Source: Actinomycetes bacterium
GTDB taxonomy: Bacteria > Actinomycetota > Actinomycetes > Propionibacteriales > Nocardioidaceae
Length of the DNA: 64,000 nucleotides
Assembly (NCBI GenBank): GCA_023460975.1
Contig: JAEWOG010000051.1
Coordinates: 1-64,000 of the forward strand
Direction: 5' to 3'
The translations under genes were made by a program, and so were the position numbers. Positions 14,385 through 23,226 of this stretch are shown here, one piece after another. The stretch's first letter is position 1; every line of letters begins with the position of its first letter. The notes below the pieces were generated by a model, which worked only from the letters and a program-made list of their open reading frames with translations, made no database searches and was not told the origin of the DNA.

Positions 14385-15935
14385 TCAGGACAGCTCGCGC
14401 TTGAGGATCTTGCCCGTCGCCGTCATCGGGATGGACTCCACGAACTCGACGATGCGGGGGTACTTGTAGGCCGCGAGCTGCTCCTTCGCCCACGCCACGA
14501 GCTCCTCGGGGGTGGTGGCGGTGTCGGCTGCGGGGATCACGACCGCCTTGATCTCCTCGCCGTGGCTGGTGTGCGGGACACCGATCACGGCCACCAGGGA
14601 GACCGCCGGGTGAGTGAGGAGGACCTCCTCGATCTCACGCGGGTACACGTTGAAGCCGCCGCGGATGATCATGTCCTTGGAGCGGTCGACGATGTAGTAC
14701 CAGCCCTCGTCGTCCTTGCGGGCCAGGTCGCCCGAACGGAACCACCCGTCCTGGATCGCGTCGGCCGTGGCGTCCGGGCGACCGTAGTAGCCCTTCATCA
14801 CGTTGGGCCCCTTGATCGCGATCTCACCGACCTCGCCGGCCTCGGCGTCCGACCAGTCGTCCTTGATCAGCTTCATCTGCACGCCAGGAATGGGGACGCC
14901 GATCGACCCCGGCCGCGCCGGCTCCCCGAACACGGAGAAGCTGGCGACCGGCGAGGTCTCCGAGAGGCCGTACCCCTCGAGGATCACCACGCCGAAGCGC
15001 CGCTCGAACTCACGGTGCACCTCGACGGGCAGCGCCGAGCCGCCGGCCACGGCAACGCGCAGGTTGTCGGCCAACGCCTTGACGTCAACGCCCGCGTCGT
15101 CGAGGGCACCCAGCAGACCCCAGTACATCGTCGGAACGCCCGCGAAGAACGTGATCTTCTCCCTTGCGAACAACTGCAGGGCGGCCTCGGCATCGAAGCG
15201 CGGCAGCATGACGACGGTGCCGCCGTACGCGAAGGGCATGTTCTGGCAGACGGTCTGGCCGAACGAGTGGAACAGCGGCAGCACACACATCACGCTGTCG
15301 GGACGGTCCACGTCGGCGCCGAACAGCTCCTTGCCGGCGAGCGCGTTGGAGCGCATGTTGTCGTGCGTCAACTCCGCGCCCTTCGGCTGGCCCGTCGTGC
15401 CGGAGGTGTAGAGGATGACGGCCGTGGCGTCGTCGGCGACCTCCGCGTCAGCGAACTCCGCGCCGAAGGACCCCATGGCCTGCGCCATCGTCTCGGTGCC
15501 CTCGATGGGGGACGCGGCAGCCAGGTCCGCCGTGATGACGAAGAAGTGCTCGCACGAGTCAGTGGCGCTGAAACCCTCGTGTCCCGCAGCGCCGATCGGC
15601 AGCTCCGGGGTGCCCTCGAAGCAGAAGTACGCCTTCGCGTCGGAGTCGGCGAGGTGATAGGCCACCTCGCGACCCTTGAGCAGGATGTTGAGCGGAACGA
15701 CCGTCGCGCCGGCCTTGAGGATGCCGTAGTAGACGATCGAGAAGTACGGCAGGTTGGGGCAGCTCAGCGCCACCTTGTCGCCGGGCCCGATGCCGCGCGC
15801 CACCAGCAGGTTCGCGCACATGTTGGCGAACGCATCCACCTGCGCGTAGGTGAGACGGGTGTCGCCCAGGACGATCGCGGTGCGGTCCGGGTACGTGCGA
15901 GCGGAGTCGGTGAGCAGGCCGGCGAGGTTCGTCAT
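14385..15935 (-). CDS. Acyl-CoA synthetase (long-chain fatty acid-CoA ligase, FadD-type)
   Basis: This 516-residue ANL-superfamily enzyme activates a carboxylic acid as acyl-AMP and transfers it to CoA. The P-loop-like motif YTSGTTGQPKG is at 176-186. GYGLSETSP, DGWFRSGDL and DRSKDMIIRGGFNVYP follow in order, and the C-terminal catalytic lysine is in TGKILKREL. The spacing fits a medium/long-chain or aryl acid ligase; the substrate is unresolved. TAGATT lies 6 bases before the ATG. It lies between purS and purC with no pathway link. Confidence 0.9.
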   Translation of the reverse strand: MTNLAGLLTDSARTYPDRTAIVLGDTRLTYAQVDAFANMCANLLVARGIGPGDKVALSCPNLPYFSIVYYGILKAGATVVPLNILLKGREVAYHLADSDAKAYFCFEGTPELPIGAAGHEGFSATDSCEHFFVITADLAAASPIEGTETMAQAMGSFGAEFADAEVADDATAVILYTSGTTGQPKGAELTHDNMRSNALAGKELFGADVDRPDSVMCVLPLFHSFGQTVCQNMPFAYGGTVVMLPRFDAEAALQLFAREKITFFAGVPTMYWGLLGALDDAGVDVKALADNLRVAVAGGSALPVEVHREFERRFGVVILEGYGLSETSPVASFSVFGEPARPGSIGVPIPGVQMKLIKDDWSDAEAGEVGEIAIKGPNVMKGYYGRPDATADAIQDGWFRSGDLARKDDEGWYYIVDRSKDMIIRGGFNVYPREIEEVLLTHPAVSLVAVIGVPHTSHGEEIKAVVIPAADTATTPEELVAWAKEQLAAYKYPRIVEFVESIPMTATGKILKRELS

Positions 15936-15941
15936 GCCAGA

Positions 15942-15947
15942 AATCTA
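15942..15947 (-). promoter_or_regulatory. Candidate -10 (TAGATT) of the acyl-CoA ligase
   Basis: TAGATT ends 6 bases before ATG 15935 on the minus strand; there is no Shine-Dalgarno sequence. Confidence 0.5.
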
Positions 15948-15991
15948 GACCCCCGGGGGTGACGTACCCCACCCCCCTGGTCGGGCAGTTC

Positions 15992-16888
15992 TCAGAACCG
16001 CTCGCCGGTGAGGAGCTCGTAGGCCTCGATGTAGCGGCTGCGGGTGCGCTCGACGACCTCGTCCGGCAGTGCCGGCGGCTGCACCTCGCTGGCCTTGTCC
16101 CAGCCAGACTCAGCCGAGGTCAGCCAGTTGCGCACGATCTGCTTGTCGTACGACGGCTGCACCCGGCCCGGCTGCCACCCGTCGGCGGGCCAGAAGCGCG
16201 AGGAATCAGGGGTGAGGACCTCATCGGCCAACACCAGGGTGCCGTCGGCGCGACGGCCGAACTCGAACTTCGTGTCCGCCAGCAGGATGCCGCGCTCGCG
16301 GGCGATGCCCTCGGCCCGCTCGTACACCGCGAGCGTCACCTCGCGCAGGCGCTCGGCGTCCTGAGACCCCACGGCTGCCACCACGGCATCGAAGTCGACA
16401 TTCTCGTCGTGGTCACCCACCTCCGCCTTCGTCGCCGGGGTGAAGATCGGCTGCTCCAACCGCGAGCCGTCCTCCAAACCGGCGGGCAGCGGATTGCCGC
16501 AGACGCTGCCGCTGTCGCGGTAGTCGGACAAGCCGGACCCTGTGAGGTATCCGCGCGCCACGCACTCGACGGGGAACATGTCCAGGCTCTCGCAGATCAC
16601 GGCACGACCCGCGACCTGCTCGGGCACCTGGGTGGAGACCACGTGGTGCGGGACGAGGTCCGCCAACTGGTCGAACCACCACAGGGACATCCGGGTGAGG
16701 ATCTCGCCCTTGTCCGGGATCGCGGTGGACAGGACGAAGTCGTACGCGGAGATCCGGTCCGTGGCCACCATGAGCAGCTTGCCCATGTGCTCGCCGGAGT
16801 CGATCCGGTACAACTCACGCACCTTGCCGCTGTGCAGATGGGTGGTCCCCGCGATGGCAGGGGCGGGCGGCAGGACGATCTCTGGCAC
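15992..16888 (-). CDS. purC: Phosphoribosylaminoimidazole-succinocarboxamide synthase
   Basis: PurC joins CAIR and aspartate to SAICAR (purine pathway, ATP-dependent). The 298 residues show HSGKVRELYRID near the N-terminus, TDRISAYDFVLSTAIPDKG, the SAICAR signature VECVARGYLTGSG, and LADTKFEFGR with VLADEVLTPDSSRFWPAD. GTG 16888 is favoured: it gives the family N-terminus and has TAGGCT 7 bases upstream. Residues encoded further upstream are Arg/Gly-rich and not family-like. purB lies 300 bases upstream, with separate signals. Confidence 0.95.
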   Translation of the reverse strand: MPEIVLPPAPAIAGTTHLHSGKVRELYRIDSGEHMGKLLMVATDRISAYDFVLSTAIPDKGEILTRMSLWWFDQLADLVPHHVVSTQVPEQVAGRAVICESLDMFPVECVARGYLTGSGLSDYRDSGSVCGNPLPAGLEDGSRLEQPIFTPATKAEVGDHDENVDFDAVVAAVGSQDAERLREVTLAVYERAEGIARERGILLADTKFEFGRRADGTLVLADEVLTPDSSRFWPADGWQPGRVQPSYDKQIVRNWLTSAESGWDKASEVQPPALPDEVVERTRSRYIEAYELLTGERF

Positions 16889-17187
16889 GGCCCTCAGCCT
16901 AGTGCCGCCGACATCGCGCCCGCGAGCGAGTCGACGCCCGTGGACGCCGCGGGACGCACCCGCGCCCCACGGGATCATGCGTCACCCGTAGTTGATCCAG
17001 AACCCCACGTCTGCATGGTTGTCACCCCTTCAGCCCCCCGGCGAATCACAACCTGGGTTCGAGAGTAGGTGAATCCTCACGCGAGGGCGAGGCGTTCCGG
17101 AGAGATCTCCCCGTCCGCCCCCTCCGCCGGCGTGGCCGCAGGCGGAAGACGGCCTGAGGTTTCAATCAGAGGCGTTTCTGGAACGCC
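16889..17187. other. Non-coding spacer between purB and purC
   Basis: It holds the purC -10 candidate TAGGCT (minus strand, 16896-16901, 7 bases before GTG 16888) and, at its far end, the purB terminator hairpin. I see no gene or further structure in between. Confidence 0.6.
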
Positions 17188-17189
17188 TC
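17169..17189 (-). terminator. Terminator hairpin overlapping the purB stop
   Basis: GAGGCGTT (17169-17176) pairs with AACGCCTC (17182-17189) around 5 bases; the purB TGA is inside the stem. Confidence 0.5.
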
Positions 17190-18618
17190 AGAGGATGTCT
17201 CCCGGCACGTACGCGGCCGCCTCGGGCAGCCTCGCCGCGACGGCCTCGACCTGGCGTACGACGGCCTGCACCTGGGACACGGCGGCTCCCGTGAAGGTGA
17301 TCGGCTCCGCCACCAGCGCGTCGATCTGGTCGCGCGTCAACCCCAGCCGGGAGTCGGCGGCCAGCTTGGCGAAGACGTCGTTCTCCACCTGGCCAGCACG
17401 CATCGCCAGCGCGGTGCCGACGGCGGCCTCCTTGATCGCCTCGTGGGCAGTCTCGCGGCCGACCCCGTTGCGTACGGCGCTCATGAGCACCTTGGTGGTG
17501 GCCAGGAACGGCAGGTAGCGGTCGAGCTCGCGCTGGATGACCGCGGGGAACGCGCCGAACTCCTCCAGCACGGTCAGGAACGTCTGGAACAGGCCGTCCA
17601 CGGCGAAGAAGGCATCCGGAAGCGCGACCCGGCGTACGACGGAGCAGGACACGTCGCCCTCGTTCCACTGGTCACCCGCGAGCTCGCCCACCATGGACAG
17701 GTAGCCGCGCGTGATGACAGCCAGGCCGTTGACGCGCTCGCACGAGCGGGTGTTCATCTTGTGCGGCATCGCCGACGAGCCGACCTGGCCCTCCTTGAAG
17801 CCCTCCGTGACCAGCTCGATGCCGGCCATCAGGCGGATCGTCGTGGCGAGGTTCGACGGGCCCGCCGTGATCTGCACCAGCGCCGAGAGGACGTCGAAGT
17901 CCAGCGAGCGGGGGTAGACCTGACCGACCGAGGTCAGCACGTTGTCGAAGCCGAGGTGGCTGGCCACGCGGGCCTCCAGCTCGGCCAGCTTGGCGGCGTC
18001 GCCGTCCAGCAGATCGAGCATGTCCTGGGCAGTGCCCACAGGCCCCTTGATGCCGCGCAGGGGGTAGCGGGCGATGAGCTCCTCGATGCGTTGGACACCG
18101 ACCAACATTTCGTCCGCCACCGTCGCGAACCGCTTGCCCAGCGTCGTGGCCTGCGCCGCGACATTGTGGGAGCGGCCAGCCATCACGGTCGCCTCGTGCT
18201 CGGAGGCCAGCCGGGCGAGGCGGGCCAGCGTCGCGACGGCACGGTCGCGGACCAGGGCGAGGCTGGAGAGGATCTGGAGCTGCTCGACGTTCTCCGTCAG
18301 GTCGCGGCTCGTCATGCCCTTGTGGATGTGCTCGTGCCCGGCCAGCGCACAGAACTCCTCGATGCGGGCCTTCACGTCGTGACGGGTGACGCGCTCGCGA
18401 GCCGCAATGGACTCGAGGTCGACCCCCTCTTCACCTCGGTCGGCGACGCGCTCGTAGTCCTCGATGACGCCGTCACCGATCTCGATGCCCAGATCCTTCT
18501 GGGCCTTCATCACGGCGATCCAGAGGTGCCGCTCCAGGACGATCTTGTGCTCGGGCGACCAGATCGCGGCGAGATCGGCGGCGGCATAGCGGGTGGCGAG
18601 GACGTTCGGGACGGTCAT
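17188..18618 (-). CDS. purB: Adenylosuccinate lyase
   Basis: This 476-residue member of the fumarase/aspartase superfamily cleaves SAICAR to AICAR and adenylosuccinate to AMP. The signature loop GSSAMPHKMNTRSCERVNG is present with its catalytic Ser. The other conserved regions are HKGMTSRDLTEN and GRSHNVAAQATTLGKR (catalytic His in 'SHNVAAQATT'). The start is ATG 18618 with GAAGGAT 6-12 bases upstream, so unlike its neighbours it uses a ribosome site. purD is 36 bases upstream on the same strand, so purD-purB are probably one transcript. Confidence 0.96.
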   Translation of the reverse strand: MTVPNVLATRYAAADLAAIWSPEHKIVLERHLWIAVMKAQKDLGIEIGDGVIEDYERVADRGEEGVDLESIAARERVTRHDVKARIEEFCALAGHEHIHKGMTSRDLTENVEQLQILSSLALVRDRAVATLARLARLASEHEATVMAGRSHNVAAQATTLGKRFATVADEMLVGVQRIEELIARYPLRGIKGPVGTAQDMLDLLDGDAAKLAELEARVASHLGFDNVLTSVGQVYPRSLDFDVLSALVQITAGPSNLATTIRLMAGIELVTEGFKEGQVGSSAMPHKMNTRSCERVNGLAVITRGYLSMVGELAGDQWNEGDVSCSVVRRVALPDAFFAVDGLFQTFLTVLEEFGAFPAVIQRELDRYLPFLATTKVLMSAVRNGVGRETAHEAIKEAAVGTALAMRAGQVENDVFAKLAADSRLGLTRDQIDALVAEPITFTGAAVSQVQAVVRQVEAVAARLPEAAAYVPGDIL

Positions 18619-18654
18619 GTCGGATCCTTCGGTGGGCGCGTGCTGAGGGAGGAG

Positions 18655-19980
18655 TCAGTTCTGGGTGAGGGACGCGCCCTCGACGACGCCGAGCGGTTCG
18701 GCGGCGATGTCCGAGCGGCGCTGGAGGCCGTCGAAGGAGACCAGGTCGGCCGCGGCGTACGCCCGCGCGCGGGCATCGGCCACGTCGTAGCCCCTCGCGC
18801 GGACCGCGAGGACCCGCCCGCCCGCGGTGACCAAGGCTTTCTTGCCGGTCGAGCTTGTCCCGCTGGTTGAGCTTGTCCCGCCGGTTGAGCTTGTCGAAAC
18901 CAGGGCCGTACCCGCGTGGATGACGTCGACACCGTCCACCCCGTTGGCCACACCAACGCCCGTGATCACGTCGCCCTTGGAAGACGACTCCGGATAGCCG
19001 GCCGAGGCGAGCACGACGGTCACGGCGGCGCCCTCGGCGAAGGTGGGCGCCGGCACCTCGTCGAGACGCCCGGTCGCGGCCGCGTGCAGCAGCGTGCCGG
19101 CTCCCGAGGTCAGCAGCGCCAGCACGGGCTGGATGTCAGGATCGCCGAAGCGGGCGTTGAACTCGATCACCCGGGGGCCTGCCTGCGTCAGGGCCAGGCC
19201 CACGTACAGGCAGCCGACGTACGGCGTGCCGCGGCGGTTCATCTCGTCAAGGGTGGGCTGGACGACCGTGTCGAGCACCTGCTGCGGCAGGTCTGCGGGA
19301 GCCCAGGGCAGCGGGGAGTAGGAGCCCATTCCGCCGGTGTTGGGGCCGTGGCCGCCGTCGAAGATGCGCTTGAAGTCCTGGGCGGGTTGCAGGGCGTACG
19401 CCCGCGTTCCGTCGCAGACGGCGAACACCGAGACCTCCGGACCCTCGAGGAACTCCTCGATGACCACGCGGCCGCACGCCGCCGCGTGGGCCAGTGCCTC
19501 CGCGCGATCGCGCGTCACGACGACGCCCTTGCCGGCTGCGAGTGCATCGTCCTTGACCACGTACGGAGCGCCGAACTCGTCGAGCGCTGCCTCGTACTCC
19601 TCGGGAGTCTCACACGTCCGGCTGCCCGCGGTCGGGACTCCGGCGGCCGCCATGACCTCCTTGGAGAAGGCCTTGGAGCCTTCCAACTGCGCCGCGTCGG
19701 CATCCGGCCCGAACACCGCGATCCCGGCCGCTCGGACGAGGTCCGCGACGCCCGCGACCAGCGGGGCCTCCGGGCCGATGACGACCAGATCGGCGCCGAC
19801 CTCAACGGCCAGCGCGGCGACGGCCGCGCCGTCCATGGGGTCAACCTCGTGCAGGGTTGCGAACGCGCCGATGCCCGGATTGCCGGGGGCGGCGTGGACC
19901 TCGCCGACCGCCGGGTCGCCCGCAAGTGCCAAGGCGAGGGCGTGCTCGCGTCCGCCGGTACCGATCACGAGGGTCTTCAC
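18655..19980 (-). CDS. purD: Phosphoribosylamine-glycine ligase with in-frame repeat insertion
   Basis: PurD makes GAR from phosphoribosylamine and glycine. It is an ATP-grasp enzyme: it opens VKTLVIGTGGREHALALALA, has VVKDDALAAGKGVVVT in the ATP-grasp core, and FNARFGDPDIQPVLALL as the metal-binding region. GTG 19980 fits the family start and has TAGACT 8 bases upstream. At 441 residues it is about 20 longer than usual. The excess is STSSTGGTSSTSGTSSTG-KK after 'HAGTALV', where the family normally continues directly to 'TAGGRVL'. It is encoded by a short repeat (18841-18900). The rest of the C-domain is intact, so the enzyme is probably functional. Confidence 0.93.
   Translation of the reverse strand: MKTLVIGTGGREHALALALAGDPAVGEVHAAPGNPGIGAFATLHEVDPMDGAAVAALAVEVGADLVVIGPEAPLVAGVADLVRAAGIAVFGPDADAAQLEGSKAFSKEVMAAAGVPTAGSRTCETPEEYEAALDEFGAPYVVKDDALAAGKGVVVTRDRAEALAHAAACGRVVIEEFLEGPEVSVFAVCDGTRAYALQPAQDFKRIFDGGHGPNTGGMGSYSPLPWAPADLPQQVLDTVVQPTLDEMNRRGTPYVGCLYVGLALTQAGPRVIEFNARFGDPDIQPVLALLTSGAGTLLHAAATGRLDEVPAPTFAEGAAVTVVLASAGYPESSSKGDVITGVGVANGVDGVDVIHAGTALVSTSSTGGTSSTSGTSSTGKKALVTAGGRVLAVRARGYDVADARARAYAAADLVSFDGLQRRSDIAAEPLGVVEGASLTQN
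18841..18900 (-). repeat. Three-unit short repeat inside the purD coding region
   Basis: Read on the minus strand, this begins 'gtttcgacaagctcaaccgg' and repeats 'gacaagctcaaccagcggg'-like units three times. It is the same family as the cluster at 176-412. It keeps the frame and adds about 20 Ser/Thr/Gly residues. Confidence 0.85.
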
Positions 19981-19988
19981 GTGCGTCG

Positions 19989-19994
19989 AGTCTA
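19989..19994 (-). promoter_or_regulatory. Candidate -10 (TAGACT) of purD, leaderless
   Basis: TAGACT lies 8 bases before GTG 19980 with no ribosome site. Confidence 0.5.
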
Positions 19995-20039
19995 GTCGCG
20001 TACCCCGGGTGGCACCTACGTACGCCCGAGCCGCGGGAC

Positions 20040-21659
20040 TCACCGCTCGCCGAGCCGCCCTCGCAGGCGTCGGACCCGCCCCCGCAGACGCAGGACCTGC
20101 TCCTCAGCTGCTGCCAGTCGGGCGTCCCTGTCGGCCAGCATCGCCATCAGATTCCGGATGTGCTCCTGGGTGAGCTCGCTGTCCCGCTCGATGCCCGAGG
20201 TCAGGTCATCGACGTAGAGTCGAGTCGCCTTCAGCTCCTCGTGCAGCCCCGCCGCCTGCGCGCGCAGGTCCTCGTTCTCCTCGGCCTGCCCCGTGGCGAC
20301 GTCCACCATCTCCTCGGCCCGTACGAGTTGCTCACCCAGCCGCAGGGCATCCAACGCGGCGGCAGCCAGCGCGCAGACAGCCCCGTCGCTGTCCCGGCCC
20401 GCCACCACCTCGACTCCCAGCAACCGGACACCGCGGCGCGGCAGTGAACCGGTCGGATCGACCACCTGCTCGGCGTGCAGCCTCAACACCGAACTGACCC
20501 GCTCGCGAAGCACGCCCGACACCTCCACGTAGCGCCCGTACGGACCGGCGCCCTCGCGGTGCTCCACCGCGACACCGTCCCACTCGACCGTGGTGACATC
20601 GGCCGAGTCAGGCCCCAGGTGGATCCGTACGACGGCACCTTCGGGATGGGAGAGCGGCACCGCGAGCCGCGGGCTCGGGCTCGGCCCCGACCAGCGACTT
20701 CGACCACCCTGCGGCCCTGTGGGCAGGTACCAGTCGAACGCCCGCACCTCCTCGCCACACGGCAGCCACACGGGCTCGGTCCCCAACGGCTCCGGTGTGC
20801 GCACCGTGATGCCTCGACCCTCCTGGTTGTAGGAGATCGAATCGCGCACGTCGTAGCCCTCCCACCGCGGATGACGCACATTCATCACGTTGCCTCGCGC
20901 TCGGGCGACCTCGAGGCGCTCTGCGACCCGAGCAGTCAACGCCTCAGGGTGTCCGCTGAGCGCGAGCCACTCCCGCTGCTCCTCGTCAGACTCGGTCAGG
21001 TAGGACAGATAGCGGGCCGACGAGATGAACTTGACCGTGCTGATGCGCCCCGTGGAGACGAACCTGCACCCCGCCTCCACGGCCGCGACCTCGAACGCGG
21101 AGTCGACGGGCATGGGCCGTTCGCCCGGCGCCGGCCAGGGCCCCACCGCGGCCGGCAGCGTGCGGCGGTGGGCCAGCGAAGAAGGCGGGAAGAAGTGCTC
21201 GTAGGCGATCGCCGGGTCGTCGCCCTCGAACAGCCCCGACACCCAGGTCAACTCGTCCTCAGCACCGGGCGGGCCCAGGAACAGGCACCCGCCGACCGCG
21301 AAGTCAGCGCGCGGATTGGCCTCGAATGCGGCCGCAAGGTCAGCCAGATGGTCGGGAAACCAGAGGTCGTCATGCCCGAGGAAGGCGACGTACGCACCCG
21401 ATGCCAACGCGGTTGCGAAGTTGTTGGGGCCCGACTGCGATCCTGACCGTGCATGCGTCTCGTGGAGGACGAACCTCTCGTCGAACCGCTCGACCACCTC
21501 AGCCAGGCCGGGCTCTGCCACCCCGTCGGCGACCACCAGCACCTCGAAGTCGCGCAGGGTCTGTGCCGCGATCGACTCCAACGTCGGCATGATCGCCTCG
21601 GACCTGCCGAACGTGGCAACGACCACGGTGAAGGTCCTGCCTGCGGGCATGCTTGTCAC
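20040..21659 (-). CDS. Family 2 glycosyltransferase with C-terminal coiled coil
   Basis: This is a 539-residue protein. Residues 1-220 form a GT2 domain: FTVVVATFGRSEAIMPTLESIAAQTLRDFEVLVVADG, then the FLGHDDLWFPDHL segment carrying the DxD-like DD, and GP-x-NFATALASGAYVAFLGH. A middle beta-rich segment follows, with no recognised family. The last ~110 residues are a leucine/Arg-rich coiled coil (EELKATRLYVDDLTSGIE...LAAAEEQVLRLRGRVRRLRGRL). There is no membrane segment. It follows the RmlC-like gene by 10 bases; GTG 21659 or ATG 21650 could be the start. A role in surface glycan synthesis is likely; donor and acceptor are unknown. Confidence 0.8.
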   Translation of the reverse strand: MTSMPAGRTFTVVVATFGRSEAIMPTLESIAAQTLRDFEVLVVADGVAEPGLAEVVERFDERFVLHETHARSGSQSGPNNFATALASGAYVAFLGHDDLWFPDHLADLAAAFEANPRADFAVGGCLFLGPPGAEDELTWVSGLFEGDDPAIAYEHFFPPSSLAHRRTLPAAVGPWPAPGERPMPVDSAFEVAAVEAGCRFVSTGRISTVKFISSARYLSYLTESDEEQREWLALSGHPEALTARVAERLEVARARGNVMNVRHPRWEGYDVRDSISYNQEGRGITVRTPEPLGTEPVWLPCGEEVRAFDWYLPTGPQGGRSRWSGPSPSPRLAVPLSHPEGAVVRIHLGPDSADVTTVEWDGVAVEHREGAGPYGRYVEVSGVLRERVSSVLRLHAEQVVDPTGSLPRRGVRLLGVEVVAGRDSDGAVCALAAAALDALRLGEQLVRAEEMVDVATGQAEENEDLRAQAAGLHEELKATRLYVDDLTSGIERDSELTQEHIRNLMAMLADRDARLAAAEEQVLRLRGRVRRLRGRLGER

Positions 21660-21669
21660 CAGCGCTCAG

Positions 21670-22245
21670 TCAGCAGAACGTGGCCGCGATCTGCTGTGGC
21701 CCCGCATTCGCGACCGGGAAGAACGAGCGCACGTCCACCGGGATCTGACCCGAGTCGATGTCGACGTGGTAGCGGTCGGGGTTCTCGTGGTCGTAGTGCG
21801 TGCTCGGCAGGTTGAGCAGGATGGCGTCCTCCTGCCCCACGTTGTACGACAGGTGCCAGATCCGCTGCGGAATCAGGACACCGCGGATCCCACTGGACTC
21901 GCCGATCACGACCTTCTGGTGTTGACCGCGAGTCGGCGACCCCGACCGGTCGTCGTAGAGCAGGACAAGCAGCTCGCCCTTGACGATGTGATAGCGGTCG
22001 AGCTTGTCGTGGTGCTGGAACCAGCCCTTGAGCATGCCCGGACGTACGGACGTCTGGTAGGCGTACGCGAAGTCGGCGGACTCCCAGAACTCCGGGGCGG
22101 TGAAGATCTCCAGGAGCGCACCCCGGTGATCGACGTGCACCCTCGGTCGGGCGAGGCGTACGCCGTCGAGGTCACCGGCAAGACTCAGGCCCTGTCCGTC
22201 GACGCTCGCAACGTCCCTCGCGCCCGTGATCTCTGCTCGCTCCAT
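21670..22245 (-). CDS. dTDP-4-dehydrorhamnose 3,5-epimerase-like cupin
   Basis: This 191-residue RmlC-type cupin has HVDHRGALLEIF, QTSVRPGMLKGWFQHHDKLDRYHIVKGELLVLLYDDR and GVLIPQRIWHLSYN, which supply the family's His/Asp/Lys pocket pattern (H of 'GWFQHH' and K of the adjacent strand). These enzymes epimerise dTDP- or CDP-linked 4-keto sugars, but paralogues with altered specificity are common. TAGGAT is 7 bases before the ATG. No rmlA, rmlB or rmlD is present here, so it either serves a remote sugar pathway or has diverged. It is co-transcribed with the downstream GT2 gene. Confidence 0.75.
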   Translation of the reverse strand: MERAEITGARDVASVDGQGLSLAGDLDGVRLARPRVHVDHRGALLEIFTAPEFWESADFAYAYQTSVRPGMLKGWFQHHDKLDRYHIVKGELLVLLYDDRSGSPTRGQHQKVVIGESSGIRGVLIPQRIWHLSYNVGQEDAILLNLPSTHYDHENPDRYHVDIDSGQIPVDVRSFFPVANAGPQQIAATFC

Positions 22246-22252
22246 GGGCGCG

Positions 22253-22258
22253 ATCCTA
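22253..22258 (-). promoter_or_regulatory. Candidate -10 (TAGGAT), cupin-GT2 operon
   Basis: TAGGAT ends 7 bases before ATG 22245 on the minus strand. Confidence 0.5.
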
Positions 22259-22296
22259 GGGCCTCACTGCGCCCGCCCCGCGTCAAGTGGCGCGCG

Positions 22297-23226
22297 CTAC
22301 ATGGGGCGGGGCGGCCAGGCGGCGGGGATGCGTTCGGCGAGGCCACCGGCGAAGGCGTCGCGGAGGCCGAGGTGGTCGAGGTGGACGTACCCGATGTGGC
22401 AGTCACACGCCGCGGCCGGGCAGGCGCGCTCGCGCAGCCCGTCGAGGTAGCTCCCGTCGTGGATGCTGCCCAGCACGGCCCCCGGGCCGTCCTGCGGCAG
22501 GAAGTGGCAGCGGCGTACGTCTCCCACGCCGTCGACCGTCACGGCATCGCGCCCTGCCGAACACGGCCTGCCCCTGCTCGGGTGAGGCCGACGGGACCAG
22601 GAGAACAACGGGTCGATCGCCGCCCACTGCGCGGCCTCGTCGTCGTCGTACGTGTGCCCCTCGGCCGCGTTGACCCAGACGTACGTCTCCGGCGGCAGCG
22701 ACCCGCGCAGAGCCCGGGCGGCGTCGAGGTGCTCGGGCAGGCCCACCACACCCACGCTGTGGCGTACCCCGCGCCGAGTCAGCTCGAGCGACTTCGCCAC
22801 GAAGACCTCGTGAGCGACCTCGTCGGGGTGGTACGTCGTCCACAGCGCCAGCCGGTCGAGATCCGCGCGCTCGGTCCAGCCCATCCGCACCGCCGCGTTG
22901 GTCTGAACCGCCACCCGCGCCACGTGGTCGCAGTGGGACAACTCGACCATGGCGTCGCGGTACCACGACCGGGTCAGCGCCTCGCCCCACGGCGTGATCA
23001 GGATCGTCAGCCTGTGCTCGGCCTGCGTGAGCGCCCAGTCGGTGAAGCGGCGCAGCGCGGCACGGTCCGCAGCCAACGTCTCGGGCGAGTCGTGCGCCTT
23101 CGCGAACGGGCAGTAGCCGCAGTCGTAGTTACAGCTCGTGAGCGGTCCCCGATAGAGCACGGTCAGGTCCATGCGCTCGCGCGGCCCGTCCGAAGGCATC
23201 CGGGGATCCGGCAGGTACGTCGTCAT
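22297..23226 (-). CDS. STM4011-type radical SAM protein
   Basis: This 309-residue radical SAM enzyme has the cluster motif CNYDCGYC (Cys32, Cys36, Cys39). C-terminal cysteines (RPCSAGRD, RRCHF and the CPAAACDC group) resemble a SPASM-like auxiliary iron-sulfur site. It matches the STM4011 family I know from conserved STM4011-STM4015 clusters. It is last in a six-gene chain of overlapping genes; ATG 23226 overlaps the upstream stop (ATGA). Substrate and product are unknown. The likely targets are the STM4015 products or a small molecule; the cluster contains no other obvious peptide substrate. Confidence 0.8.
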   Translation of the reverse strand: MTTYLPDPRMPSDGPRERMDLTVLYRGPLTSCNYDCGYCPFAKAHDSPETLAADRAALRRFTDWALTQAEHRLTILITPWGEALTRSWYRDAMVELSHCDHVARVAVQTNAAVRMGWTERADLDRLALWTTYHPDEVAHEVFVAKSLELTRRGVRHSVGVVGLPEHLDAARALRGSLPPETYVWVNAAEGHTYDDDEAAQWAAIDPLFSWSRRPHPSRGRPCSAGRDAVTVDGVGDVRRCHFLPQDGPGAVLGSIHDGSYLDGLRERACPAAACDCHIGYVHLDHLGLRDAFAGGLAERIPAAWPPRPM

